64,000 nucleotides of DNA from SIG622 sp045652245 (GTDB lineage: Bacteria; Bacillota; Clostridia; Oscillospirales; CAG-382), in assembly GCA_045652245.1 (NCBI GenBank), contig JAZRTY010000043.1:1-64000 (forward strand), read 5' to 3'. A program made the position numbers and the translations under genes. The notes below the pieces were generated by a model. The model did not search any database. It saw only the letters and a list, made by a program, of their open reading frames with translations, and was not told where the DNA came from. Below are positions 38,489 through 46,535 of the stretch, piece by piece. The number at the start of each line of letters is the position of its first letter. The stretch's first letter is position 1.

Positions 38489-40696
38489 ATGACAATAGAT
38501 ACTTTAAAAAATGCTATAAAGGTTGAGCCCTTTGCCATTGGCTTTCTTGAAGCCGAAGGAAAAAGCATTGAATACAAAGTAGCAAACGGTATGCTTTGCT
38601 ACGCAAAACACAGAGATATCGAAATTCTTGACGGTCAGATGTTTGCAGGAAACTTCACACTTTCTGAGTTCAAACCTGCCAACACCTGTATTGTAACCTA
38701 TGACCACGGAAGAGGTATCCATTCTTCTTCAATAAAGCTTGAGGAAAATATAAAGAAATATCCCGAACTTGAAGCAGAGCTTCGTGAAATTCACGAAAGA
38801 ATGCTCAAGGTTTCTACCACGTCTGTAATTCACTCAAAAACAACTGAGCATCACAACGATATTCTGGAATCTATGGCAGGCTGGGGCGGCGGTGTACGCA
38901 ACTGGGCAGGTGGTCATTCAAATCCCGACTATATGCTTCACGAGGGTACTATTGCTCTTCGTAAGAAGGTAGAAAAGTTCCGAAAGCTCAATCCCGGCAA
39001 GGATGAATTCTACGATGCACTCGTTCTTTGTATTGACGCTATGGATATTACCGCACAGAGATACAGAGAGTATGCTCTTGAAATGGCAGAAAAGTCAGAG
39101 GGTACAGAAAAGGAAAGATTCACAAGAATCGCAAATGCTCTTGAGTGGGTACCTATGAACAAACCCCGTGACTTCTTCGAGGCTTGTCAGAGTTATTGGC
39201 TTGTATTCCTTATGGACGGAAGTGACTCTCCCGGAAACTTTGACAGAGTAATGATTGACTATTACAGAATGAATAGTGAAGAAGACAGACGCGCTTGTCT
39301 TGAGGGACTCTGGCAGGAATTCAGAAGATACAGAGCATGGAATCTTTGCGTTGGCGGAAGTGACGAAAACTGGAACGACACTTCAAACGAGCTTACATAT
39401 GCAATTCTCGAAACTGCAAAGAAATACAAGTACAATACTCCGAACCTGACACTGCGAGTTCACAGAAATACTCCCGACGACCTCTGGCGTCTTGCTGCAG
39501 AAACAATTGCTACCGGTATCGGTATGCCTGCAATTTACAACGACGAATGTGTATGTCCTGCACTTGAGAGCTTCGGAATTACTCCCGAACATTCTCACAA
39601 GTACTGTATGAACGGCTGTAATCAGATTGATATTTACGGCATCAGCCATATGGGACTTGAAGACGGTGAAGTTTGTCTTGCAAAGTGTCTCGAATTCGTA
39701 CTGACAAACGGTAAGTGTGCAATTTCCGGAAAAGAAGTCGGACTTCGCACAGGCGAAATGTGGGAATACACCTCTTTCGAGGAATTCTTCGCAGCATACA
39801 AGGAACAGGTTGAGTATATAGCAGCTGACTGTGTCAGAAGTGCTAACCTTTCTCAGCGTATGATGGCAAAGTACTGTCCTAATCCACACCGTTCACTTCT
39901 TTATGAAGGATGTCTTGAAAAGGGACTTGATATGAAGAATGGTGGACCGATTTACGGTCATGCACAGATTCTTATCGAAGGTCTTGCTGATGCAGTTGAC
40001 TCTTTGGCATCTATCAAGCATTTTGTTTTTGACGAAAAGAAGTATACTCTGACTCAGGTTGCAAAGGCACTTTCCGAAAACTACGAAAATGACCCCGAAA
40101 TGTATCTTGATTTCAAGAATTACGACAAATTCGGTAACGACCACGATGAAACAAACGAAATTTACCGTGAAGTAGTTAATCATTTTAACAGTTACCTTCG
40201 TAACTTCAAGAGTTTCAGAGGCGGTATTTTCGGTGGCGGTTGCAGTACATTCCAGAGAGCAGCAGCCTACGGAATTATGGTTGGTGCTCTGCCTAACGGC
40301 AAAAAGAAGGGCGAATCACTCCTTGCCGACAGTATCGCTGCAACTCCGGGTTGCGATGTAAACGGACCGACAGCACTTATAAAGTCTGTACTTTCTGCTG
40401 ACCAGAAGAATTGTCTTAGCGGAAATGTTATGCAGATGAAGTTTACCAAGAATCTCTTTAATACAGAAAAAGGAATTGCTGCGTTTATCGCTCTTGCAAA
40501 GACTTATTTTGCAGGTGGTGCCGGTCAGCAGCTATCAATCAACGTTCTCTCAAGAGAGGAGCTACTTGACGCAAAGGCGCATCCCGAAAACTACAAGGAT
40601 CTTATTGTAAGAGTCGGTGGTTACAGCGACTACTTTGTAAGACTTCCCGAGGGACTTCGTGATAATGTTATTGCAAGAACCGAAATCGGTTTATAA
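38489..40696 (+). CDS. Glycyl radical enzyme with noncanonical active site (GCNQ)
   Basis: A 735-residue pyruvate-formate-lyase-family enzyme. The glycyl-radical loop near the C-terminus is intact: VRVGGYSDYF, radical Gly about 711. The thiyl Cys377 lies in CMNGCNQIDIYG. Diol, choline and hydroxyproline lyases have GCVE here, with Glu two after Cys as general base; this protein has Gln379. SPGNFDRVMIDYY replaces the usual SPGR.DQ segment. It is shorter than typical dehydratases (about 790). The operon context with an iron alcohol dehydrogenase and AraC/RhaM suggests a deoxysugar- or diol-related substrate. No radical-SAM activase is adjacent. Exact reaction unknown. Confidence 0.85.
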   Translation: MTIDTLKNAIKVEPFAIGFLEAEGKSIEYKVANGMLCYAKHRDIEILDGQMFAGNFTLSEFKPANTCIVTYDHGRGIHSSSIKLEENIKKYPELEAELREIHERMLKVSTTSVIHSKTTEHHNDILESMAGWGGGVRNWAGGHSNPDYMLHEGTIALRKKVEKFRKLNPGKDEFYDALVLCIDAMDITAQRYREYALEMAEKSEGTEKERFTRIANALEWVPMNKPRDFFEACQSYWLVFLMDGSDSPGNFDRVMIDYYRMNSEEDRRACLEGLWQEFRRYRAWNLCVGGSDENWNDTSNELTYAILETAKKYKYNTPNLTLRVHRNTPDDLWRLAAETIATGIGMPAIYNDECVCPALESFGITPEHSHKYCMNGCNQIDIYGISHMGLEDGEVCLAKCLEFVLTNGKCAISGKEVGLRTGEMWEYTSFEEFFAAYKEQVEYIAADCVRSANLSQRMMAKYCPNPHRSLLYEGCLEKGLDMKNGGPIYGHAQILIEGLADAVDSLASIKHFVFDEKKYTLTQVAKALSENYENDPEMYLDFKNYDKFGNDHDETNEIYREVVNHFNSYLRNFKSFRGGIFGGGCSTFQRAAAYGIMVGALPNGKKKGESLLADSIAATPGCDVNGPTALIKSVLSADQKNCLSGNVMQMKFTKNLFNTEKGIAAFIALAKTYFAGGAGQQLSINVLSREELLDAKAHPENYKDLIVRVGGYSDYFVRLPEGLRDNVIARTEIGL

Positions 40697-40731
40697 GCTT
40701 TTTACAAAAAATAATAAAATAATAATAAAAT

Positions 40732-40771
40732 TGAGGCTGGTGCGAATTTTCGCATCAGCCTTGATTTTTTG
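40732..40771. terminator. Bidirectional terminator between the radical enzyme and phosphoglycerate mutase
   Basis: The stem AGGCTGGTGCGAA/TTCGCATCAGCCT with a minimal loop, followed by TTGATTTTTT, serves the two convergent genes. Confidence 0.9.
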
Positions 40772-40773
40772 TT

Positions 40774-42000
40774 TTAAAATTCAATAAAGTCCTGCATCAT
40801 ATTGTGGCCCTTACTGTAAAAATCCACCTTGACCTTGCCGTCGGCATCGTGACCGAAAAATTCGTCATAGCCGAGCGCTCCACTATTATACTTATTTTTG
40901 CTCGAATACATTACATAGGGTACAGCATCAAGTGAGTGGGTTCTCTTTTCAAGGGGTGTCGGGTGGTCAGGGAGAATAAAGAATTTAAAGTCTTCTCCTG
41001 TTCCCTCAAGGTAATCATAAACCGGCTTTATGATTCTACTGTCAAGATACTCGATAGATTTTACCTTGTTCTCAATTTCTGCTCTGTGTCCACACTCGTC
41101 GGGAGCTTCAACGTGGATATATACAAAATCGTCGCCGTTTTTGAAGGCATCAATTGCAGCCTGTGCCTTGCCCTCGTAGTTTGTATGTATATTTCCGGTA
41201 GCCCCCTCGATATCCGGCACCTTCATTCCGGCACACAGTCCGATACCTTTTATAAGGTCAACTGCAGAAATTACAGTTCCGGAAAGCCCGAAGCGTTCCG
41301 AGAAAGAGGTCAGAAACGGCTTTTTACCTGGGCTCCATATCCAGAGGGAATTTGCAGGGAGCAAGCCTTTCTTTTTTCTCTCGATATTTACAGGGTGATT
41401 ACGAAGAATCTCCCAGCTTTTTTTCATAATATCATAATAAGGCTTTCCCACCTCGCCCTGTGGCAGATACTCCCCGATAACATTTCCGAGTATATCGTGA
41501 GGACGGGTAAAGTCAAGCGTCTGTGGTGCATTTTTCCAGATAAGACAATGACGGTAGCTCACACCGGTATAATATGTACGAAGCTCGTCGCCCATTTCCT
41601 TCTGGAGTGTTTCTATAAGCTGTCTTGACTCATCTGTGGAAATTTCATCAGCACTATGGTCAAGAATTGTAAGCTCTTCGTAAACGTCACCCTCAGAGAG
41701 TGCTACGGTATTTATTCTGAAGGCTGTTTCGTCTTCTTTCATATCAATACCCATACTCACTGCTTCAAGAGGAGAACGTCCCTTTGAGTAGATTTTAGGG
41801 TCATAACCGAGAACTGCAAGATTTGCAGTATCGCTTTCCGGCACCATATCCATAGGTACGTTATGTGAAAAACCGATTTTTCCGTTTCTTGCCATCATAT
41901 CGGTATATGGCTTGTGTGCTACCTGAAGTGGAGTCTTGTTTCCGAAGGCTTCGTGTCTGTAATCCGACATTCCGTCGCCGATAACTACTACGTATTTCAT
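40774..42000 (-). CDS. apgM: Cofactor-independent phosphoglycerate mutase, archaeal type
   Basis: Interconverts 3- and 2-phosphoglycerate. The 408-residue alkaline-phosphatase-superfamily protein opens with VVVIGDGMSDYRHEAFG, and MVPESDTANLAVLGYDP contains the phosphorylated Ser and metal Asp. Later metal ligands are in YIHVEAPDECGH and LPDHPTPLEKRTHS. This ApgM type is shorter than the 510-residue GpmI. It may also act in threonine metabolism (homoserine kinase-like ThrH relatives share the fold), so the glycolytic role is probable, not proven. It begins 25 bp after the chromate transporter genes and may share their transcript. Confidence 0.9.
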   Translation of the reverse strand: MKYVVVIGDGMSDYRHEAFGNKTPLQVAHKPYTDMMARNGKIGFSHNVPMDMVPESDTANLAVLGYDPKIYSKGRSPLEAVSMGIDMKEDETAFRINTVALSEGDVYEELTILDHSADEISTDESRQLIETLQKEMGDELRTYYTGVSYRHCLIWKNAPQTLDFTRPHDILGNVIGEYLPQGEVGKPYYDIMKKSWEILRNHPVNIERKKKGLLPANSLWIWSPGKKPFLTSFSERFGLSGTVISAVDLIKGIGLCAGMKVPDIEGATGNIHTNYEGKAQAAIDAFKNGDDFVYIHVEAPDECGHRAEIENKVKSIEYLDSRIIKPVYDYLEGTGEDFKFFILPDHPTPLEKRTHSLDAVPYVMYSSKNKYNSGALGYDEFFGHDADGKVKVDFYSKGHNMMQDFIEF

Positions 42001-42025
42001 TTTTTTACTTCCTTTTATCTATAAT

Positions 42026-42652
42026 TTAAAGCTTAAATATTATTCCGACAACTGCACCGAGTGCTATAAATACTATCGGGTGTACCTTTTTAAATTTTAC
42101 AACTATCGGTATCATAAGGGCAAAAAATATAATCGCAATATAATTTACACTCTGTGGTACTGTGATAAAACCAAGCAGTTTTTGCGCATCTGATGAAAAT
42201 GTAAAAACCGACATTATCAGAACATCAAGCATTGCCGCTGTAATAAGAGCTGCCGAGCAGGGACGGATTCCGTAAAATGCTCCGTCAACTAACTTATTGT
42301 TCTTAAACTTTTCAAGAAACTTTGCAACTATTAAAATTACAATAAGTGACGGTGTAACAAGAGATAGAGTTGCAAGTATTCCACATAATATCCCTGCAAG
42401 GATTCCACCATCCGAAAAGCCCATATTAAAGCCGGCATAGGTTGCCATATTAACGCCGATAGGACCGGGGGTCGATTCGGAAACGGCTATCATATCGGTA
42501 AGCTCGGAAACCGAAAACCAATTATATGCTTCGTAGTATTTTTCTGCCATTTCTTTAAGAAACGGAATTGTCGCAAGTCCCCCACCTACTGCAAAAAGAC
42601 CGGTCTTGAAAAATTCAAACATTAAAAGGAGAAGCTCTGTAACACTAACCAT
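42026..42652 (-). CDS. chrA: Chromate transporter family protein, second half
   Basis: A 208-residue CHR-family membrane protein with the Gly/Pro-rich motif near the N-terminus (FFKTGLFAVGGGLATIPFL) and the conserved SESTPGPIGVNMATYAGF loop, then about six helices. Bacteria with the short form have two adjacent half-length genes that work together; its ATG overlaps the stop of the first half (TAATG), so expression is coupled. The family exports chromate or transports other anions; the real substrate in a gut anaerobe is unknown. Confidence 0.88.
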   Translation of the reverse strand: MVSVTELLLLMFEFFKTGLFAVGGGLATIPFLKEMAEKYYEAYNWFSVSELTDMIAVSESTPGPIGVNMATYAGFNMGFSDGGILAGILCGILATLSLVTPSLIVILIVAKFLEKFKNNKLVDGAFYGIRPCSAALITAAMLDVLIMSVFTFSSDAQKLLGFITVPQSVNYIAIIFFALMIPIVVKFKKVHPIVFIALGAVVGIIFKL

Positions 42653-43200
42653 TACTTTTTATCTCCTTTCTTTATAAAGCATCTGACGGTAATTCCTGAA
42701 AGAGCCGAAATCACAACTGCAAGAACCGGCGTAATTCCGAGCAATTCAAGTGCTAAAAATACAAGTACTGCAATAATTGCAGTTACAGCATCAACAATAC
42801 CTTTTTTGAAAAGCTTGAATATTGACACAGAAACAAGCGCACAAACTGCAAGTCTTATTCCCGAGAGAGCGTGTTGAACGTATGTATTATCAGAAAAATG
42901 ATTAAGTACTGATGCGATAAGTGAAATTATGACAATAGACGGAGATACAACTCCGAGAGTTGCAAAAATTGCACCAAGCACCCCTGCCCTTTTGTAACCT
43001 ATAAAGGTTGCAACATTAACTGCTATAACACCGGGGGTACACTGACCTACTGCAAAGTAGTCCATAACAGAGTTTTCATCCGACCAGCCTTTTTTTTCGA
43101 CAACCTCTCTTTGTATAAGCGGGAGCATAGCATAACCGCCACCAAAGGTAAAAAGACCGATTCTGAAGAAGGTCGCATATAAATCAAATAATAGCTTCAT
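42652..43200 (-). CDS. chrA: Chromate transporter family protein, first half
   Basis: The partner half (182 residues) with the same N-terminal GLFTFGGGYAMLPLIQ motif and VGQCTPGVIAVNVATFIGY, likewise followed by hydrophobic helices. Both halves share the inverted-repeat CHR domain, and the pair likely forms a heterodimer. A good RBS (AAGGAA) precedes the ATG. It follows the CYTH gene by 9 bp, placing the transporter in the ebfC-recR-CYTH transcript. Its link to those repair or phosphate functions is not apparent. Confidence 0.88.
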   Translation of the reverse strand: MKLLFDLYATFFRIGLFTFGGGYAMLPLIQREVVEKKGWSDENSVMDYFAVGQCTPGVIAVNVATFIGYKRAGVLGAIFATLGVVSPSIVIISLIASVLNHFSDNTYVQHALSGIRLAVCALVSVSIFKLFKKGIVDAVTAIIAVLVFLALELLGITPVLAVVISALSGITVRCFIKKGDKK

Positions 43201-43209
43201 ATCTGTTCC

Positions 43210-43725
43210 TTATTTTAAATCAATATTTTCAGTAAAAATTTGCAAAGCCAAGGATTTATTCGAGTATCTTTTGTCGTCTGTTACCTCGCGAATAACGGTA
43301 ATATACTGTGGAATACAGTACTGTTCGTTCTCGTTTTGCAGTTCTATTTCAAGAATAGCTCTGTCAGACCAGAACGGGTAAATATCAATTTCAAGAGTGT
43401 GTCTGCCGTTTGGAATTGCATATCTTTCCTTTGAAATTGTCTGCCTTGAAGTATCACGGCACAAAAGCAACTCTGTATAGACTTCCTGAGATATTTCCTT
43501 TTCATATTCCTCGTGGGAAAAGGAGAGCGTTTTTGTCTTTTTATTTATGTGATAAAAAGCTTCTTTGTCCTGTACTGTTTTTCGCACACGCAGACTACCC
43601 GTATCACAAAGAAGGTAGGTTTGCTCTATTTCTTTTTTGACACAGCCCTCTTGCCTTTCAAGGATAGCCTTGTCGGGGTATCTTATTAAAAACTTTCTTT
43701 CAGTTTCAATCTGGAGTTTTTCCAT
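43210..43725 (-). CDS. CYTH-domain phosphohydrolase-like protein
   Basis: A 171-residue CYTH (triphosphate tunnel metalloenzyme) protein. The hallmark ExExK motif is ETERKF at residues 6-11, followed by basic tunnel residues (SLRVRKT, GRHTLEIDIY) and acidic metal ligands (AILEIELQNE). Relatives hydrolyse tripolyphosphate or thiamine triphosphate; a class IV adenylate cyclase is less likely. The start is ATG 43725 with GGGTGGTG upstream; an earlier ATG adds eight residues and overlaps recR. It is encoded 13 bp after recR and 9 bp before chrA. Confidence 0.88.
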   Translation of the reverse strand: MEKLQIETERKFLIRYPDKAILERQEGCVKKEIEQTYLLCDTGSLRVRKTVQDKEAFYHINKKTKTLSFSHEEYEKEISQEVYTELLLCRDTSRQTISKERYAIPNGRHTLEIDIYPFWSDRAILEIELQNENEQYCIPQYITVIREVTDDKRYSNKSLALQIFTENIDLK

Positions 43726-43738
43726 AAAAACACCACCC

Positions 43739-44368
43739 TTACATTTCACGTCTGCCCTCTATTGCCTTGAAGAGTGTAAATTCATCGGCATACTCAAGGT
43801 CACCACCAACGGGAATACCGTACGCAAGTCGGGTAACCTTAACACCAAGCGGCTTTGCAAGTCTTGAAATATACATAGCCGTGGCATCCCCCTCAACTGT
43901 CGGGTTTGTCGCAAGAATAAGCTCGATTTCTCTGCCGCTTCCGTCACTCTGAAGCTCATTTATACGCGATAACAGCTCCTTTACGGTTATATCGGATGGT
44001 CCTATTCCGTTAAGAGGAGAAATTATCCCGTGAAGTACGTGGAAAGAGCCTTTATATTCGTTTATTCTCTCAACTGCGGCAACGTCTCTTGGGTCCTCAA
44101 GGACACAAATCTGGTATTTATTGCGTTCAGTGTCAGAGCAAACATCACAAATGTCGCTATCACAGATATTGCAACAAACAGTACATCTCTTTGTCTGTAC
44201 TTTTGCAGCAAGCAACGCATCTGCAAAGGAACGTACCTCGCCGTCACTAAGAGTTAAAATATGGAAAGCAAGTCGGTAGGAGGTTTTCCTTCCGATACCC
44301 GGAAGACTTCTGAACTTGTCTGCAAGATTCTCAAGCGCAGGCACATATTCTTTTCCGTTCTTTGCCAT
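43739..44368 (-). CDS. recR: Recombination mediator RecR
   Basis: RecR helps load RecA in RecFOR gap repair. The 209-residue protein has the helix-hairpin-helix (FRSLPGIGRKTSYRLAFHIL), the four-Cys zinc finger (CTVCCNICDSDICDVC), the TOPRIM domain (ICVLEDPRDVAAVERI and LATNPTVEGDATA) and the C-terminal Walker-like GGDLEYADEFTL. It begins one base after ebfC, the usual ebfC-recR pairing. The dnaX gene that normally precedes is not here. Confidence 0.97.
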   Translation of the reverse strand: MAKNGKEYVPALENLADKFRSLPGIGRKTSYRLAFHILTLSDGEVRSFADALLAAKVQTKRCTVCCNICDSDICDVCSDTERNKYQICVLEDPRDVAAVERINEYKGSFHVLHGIISPLNGIGPSDITVKELLSRINELQSDGSGREIELILATNPTVEGDATAMYISRLAKPLGVKVTRLAYGIPVGGDLEYADEFTLFKAIEGRREM

Positions 44369-44369
44369 A

Positions 44370-44717
44370 TCAGAATAGTCCCGGCATTGAAATATTGCCG
44401 GTAATCTTGTTCATCGCTTCAGCACTTTCGCTCTCTACTTTCTTGATAGCCTCGTTAACTGCCGCAACAAGGGTATCCTCAAGTGTTTCAATATCATCCG
44501 GATCAACAATATCCTCGGAAAGCTTTATTGAAAGTACTTCCTTTTTTCCGTTGATTTTTATGTTTACTGCTCCCCCGCCTGCAGCAATATCATATTCCTT
44601 TGCATTCAGCTCCTCCTGCATCTGCTCCATTTCAGCCTGCATTTTCTGAGCCTGCTTTATCATTGACTGCATATTCTGAGGTCCGCCACCCATTCCTTTT
44701 GGTAATCTTGCTTTCAT
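44370..44717 (-). CDS. ebfC: Nucleoid-associated protein EbfC/YbaB
   Basis: A 115-residue DNA-binding dimer with "tweezer" arms. MKARLPKGMGGGPQNMQSMIKQAQKMQ is the Met/Gln-rich N-terminal helix, then a middle beta-sheet (GAVNIKINGKKEVLSIKLS) and a C-terminal helix. The start at ATG 44717 is preceded by GAAAGGAAA; a six-residue longer form begins inside the RBS. It is the first gene of an operon with recR, the CYTH protein, chrA pair and perhaps apgM, controlled by a promoter with a palindrome at its start site. Confidence 0.93.
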   Translation of the reverse strand: MKARLPKGMGGGPQNMQSMIKQAQKMQAEMEQMQEELNAKEYDIAAGGGAVNIKINGKKEVLSIKLSEDIVDPDDIETLEDTLVAAVNEAIKKVESESAEAMNKITGNISMPGLF

Positions 44718-44751
44718 TTTAAAATTTCCTTTCAATATATATCTATTTCAG

Positions 44752-44772
44752 ATTATGATAAATTATCATAAT
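44752..44772. promoter_or_regulatory. 21-bp palindromic operator at the ebfC promoter
   Basis: The perfect inverted repeat ATTATGATAA-A-TTATCATAAT lies over the expected start site. The TGATAA/TTATCA core resembles metalloregulator boxes such as Fur/Zur, but the spacing differs from the 7-1-7 consensus. The binding protein is unknown. Confidence 0.7.
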
Positions 44773-44800
44773 TATACCATAAAAAGCCCTACTTTGTCAA
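44771..44800 (-). promoter_or_regulatory. Promoter of the ebfC-recR operon
   Basis: On the minus strand TTGACA (44800-44795), 18-nt spacer, TATAAT (44776-44771). Confidence 0.85.
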
Positions 44801-44827
44801 GCATTGGAACAACATTTGACGCCCGAT

Positions 44828-44862
44828 GAAAAAGACTATCGCAACATACTGCGACAGTCCTT
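44828..44862 (-). terminator. Terminator after the M20 peptidase
   Basis: On the minus strand AGGACTGTCGCA pairs with TGCGATAGTCTT followed by TTT; it isolates the peptidase from the ebfC promoter. Confidence 0.85.
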
Positions 44863-44867
44863 GTTCT

Positions 44868-46292
44868 TTACTCTGAAATTATCTTATCGCATTCATATAT
44901 CATAACTGCGACAATTTTAATTGCTTCAATAAATCTGTTTATATAAAGTACCTCGTCACTCTGATGTACTCCACCGTGACCTTCGGGAAGCTGTACACAA
45001 TCATTTTCAATATAATCTGCCTGCGTTCCGATACTAAAGGCATTCTTCAGGTGTCTGCAATAAGTACCGCCTCCCATATAAATTCCCTGCGCTTTATTAT
45101 CACCTGAAAGTTCCATATATACTCTTTCAAGAGCAGCAGCAACCTTGTTATCTCTCGGAATTGCAAAGCCCTCTCTGTTATTGAAGTTCTCAATTGTGGC
45201 AAATGCCGAATGCAGCTTTTCCGAAAGGTCGTTCGCACTTATTGCCGTACAGTACCGAATATCAAAGCTGATATGAGCTGCTCCGTCTTTTGCAGCACAC
45301 ATTCCGTTAGCTATTGTCAGCTTACCGAAATATTCGTCCTCACACGCAATTCCGAGACTTTCACCGTACGGGTCAGAGGTTATTTCATAAATTCTCTGAA
45401 GAATTTTCCTGTCAGATTCACAAAGGAAATTACATTTACAAAGTGCGTGTGCTATAACACTTGTGGCACTTATTCCAAGATGAGGTCTGCTTGCGTGGCT
45501 TGGCAAGCCGTGTCCGGTAACCTTTATTTCGTCATTTTCCCTCTCGACATCTATTTTTTCGTCGGTTTCGGAAATTTTACAAAGCTCACAGTACAACTCA
45601 TCGCTATATTTTATTTTGCACACAGCCTTATCAAGAACAATATTATAGGCGTTCCCACCATAAAGGTCAACAATATCGGTAAATTTATCAGGGAAAACAA
45701 AATCACCCTGACATATTCCCTTTTCTCCGAAGGAAACAGGAAATTGAGCATCCGGCACAAGACAGATATCCGGCATCTTGTTTTGCTGTACATAAGCCTC
45801 AATATCCTGCATACCACTTTCTTCGTTTGAGCCGAGGAAAACGCTTATACGACTCTTAGGTGCATACCCCAATTCATATAACATTTTTGTAGCATTCAGA
45901 GAAATTGCAACCCCTGCCTTATTGTCATCTACTCCCCTGCCGATAAGTACATCACCCAATCTTTTCGGCTCAAAGGGTGCAGTATACATCCAGTCTTCTC
46001 GCGATGCCGGTACTACGTCGGTATGTGCGAAAAGTCCGATTGTTTTCTCACCCTCTCCGAGTGTTGCAAGTCCATACTTCTTATCCTGTGAAACAGCGGC
46101 CGAAAAACCTGCTTCATTCATAAGCTCAACTGCCTTCTCCAATGCTCTCAGGCACTCTTTTCCAAAGGGTGCGTCATCAGTCCCGTCTGCACAGACAGAG
46201 GGGATTTTTGCAAGCTCAATTACACAATTTAATATTTCCTCTTTGTTTTTCGCAAGATACTCATCAAAGGCTTTTAACATTCCTGTATTCAT
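44868..46292 (-). CDS. M20-family dipeptidase (PepV/Sapep-like)
   Basis: A 474-residue metallopeptidase that releases amino acids from dipeptides in the cytosol. Metal ligands: FAHTDVVPA (His, with following Asp), GRGVDDNKAG (bridging Asp), GSNEESGMQ (catalytic Glu) and PDAQFPV. The lid domain lies at about 180-350 and a terminal GGTYCRHLKNAFSIG and EGHGGVHQSDE bear the last His. The start is ATG 46292, with GAAAGGTGAG upstream; the nine-residue longer form has the RBS inside. It stands alone, divergent from mglB. Confidence 0.9.
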   Translation of the reverse strand: MNTGMLKAFDEYLAKNKEEILNCVIELAKIPSVCADGTDDAPFGKECLRALEKAVELMNEAGFSAAVSQDKKYGLATLGEGEKTIGLFAHTDVVPASREDWMYTAPFEPKRLGDVLIGRGVDDNKAGVAISLNATKMLYELGYAPKSRISVFLGSNEESGMQDIEAYVQQNKMPDICLVPDAQFPVSFGEKGICQGDFVFPDKFTDIVDLYGGNAYNIVLDKAVCKIKYSDELYCELCKISETDEKIDVERENDEIKVTGHGLPSHASRPHLGISATSVIAHALCKCNFLCESDRKILQRIYEITSDPYGESLGIACEDEYFGKLTIANGMCAAKDGAAHISFDIRYCTAISANDLSEKLHSAFATIENFNNREGFAIPRDNKVAAALERVYMELSGDNKAQGIYMGGGTYCRHLKNAFSIGTQADYIENDCVQLPEGHGGVHQSDEVLYINRFIEAIKIVAVMIYECDKIISE

Positions 46293-46535
46293 TAAAAACT
46301 CACCTTTCTTAAAAATCATTTTTTCACCTTAAATATTTTATAACCATCTGAAATGTTTGTCAAGTAAAAATGCTTTCTATTTTTGTAAATATTAAGACTT
46401 AAAAGATAAAAACCGCTTTTTTGCGCTTATTTCAAACTTTTTTTCAAAAAAAGGTTTAATATTTAAGTTTTGTGTGATAATAAGACGTGAAAACAAAATA
46501 GTTTTCTAAAAACAAAAAAGGATTGGTACTGTAAT

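Noticed and set aside
45210..45830. 206-codon frame opposite the M20 peptidase
   Set aside because: Antisense shadow without RBS; the peptidase frame has full catalytic motifs.
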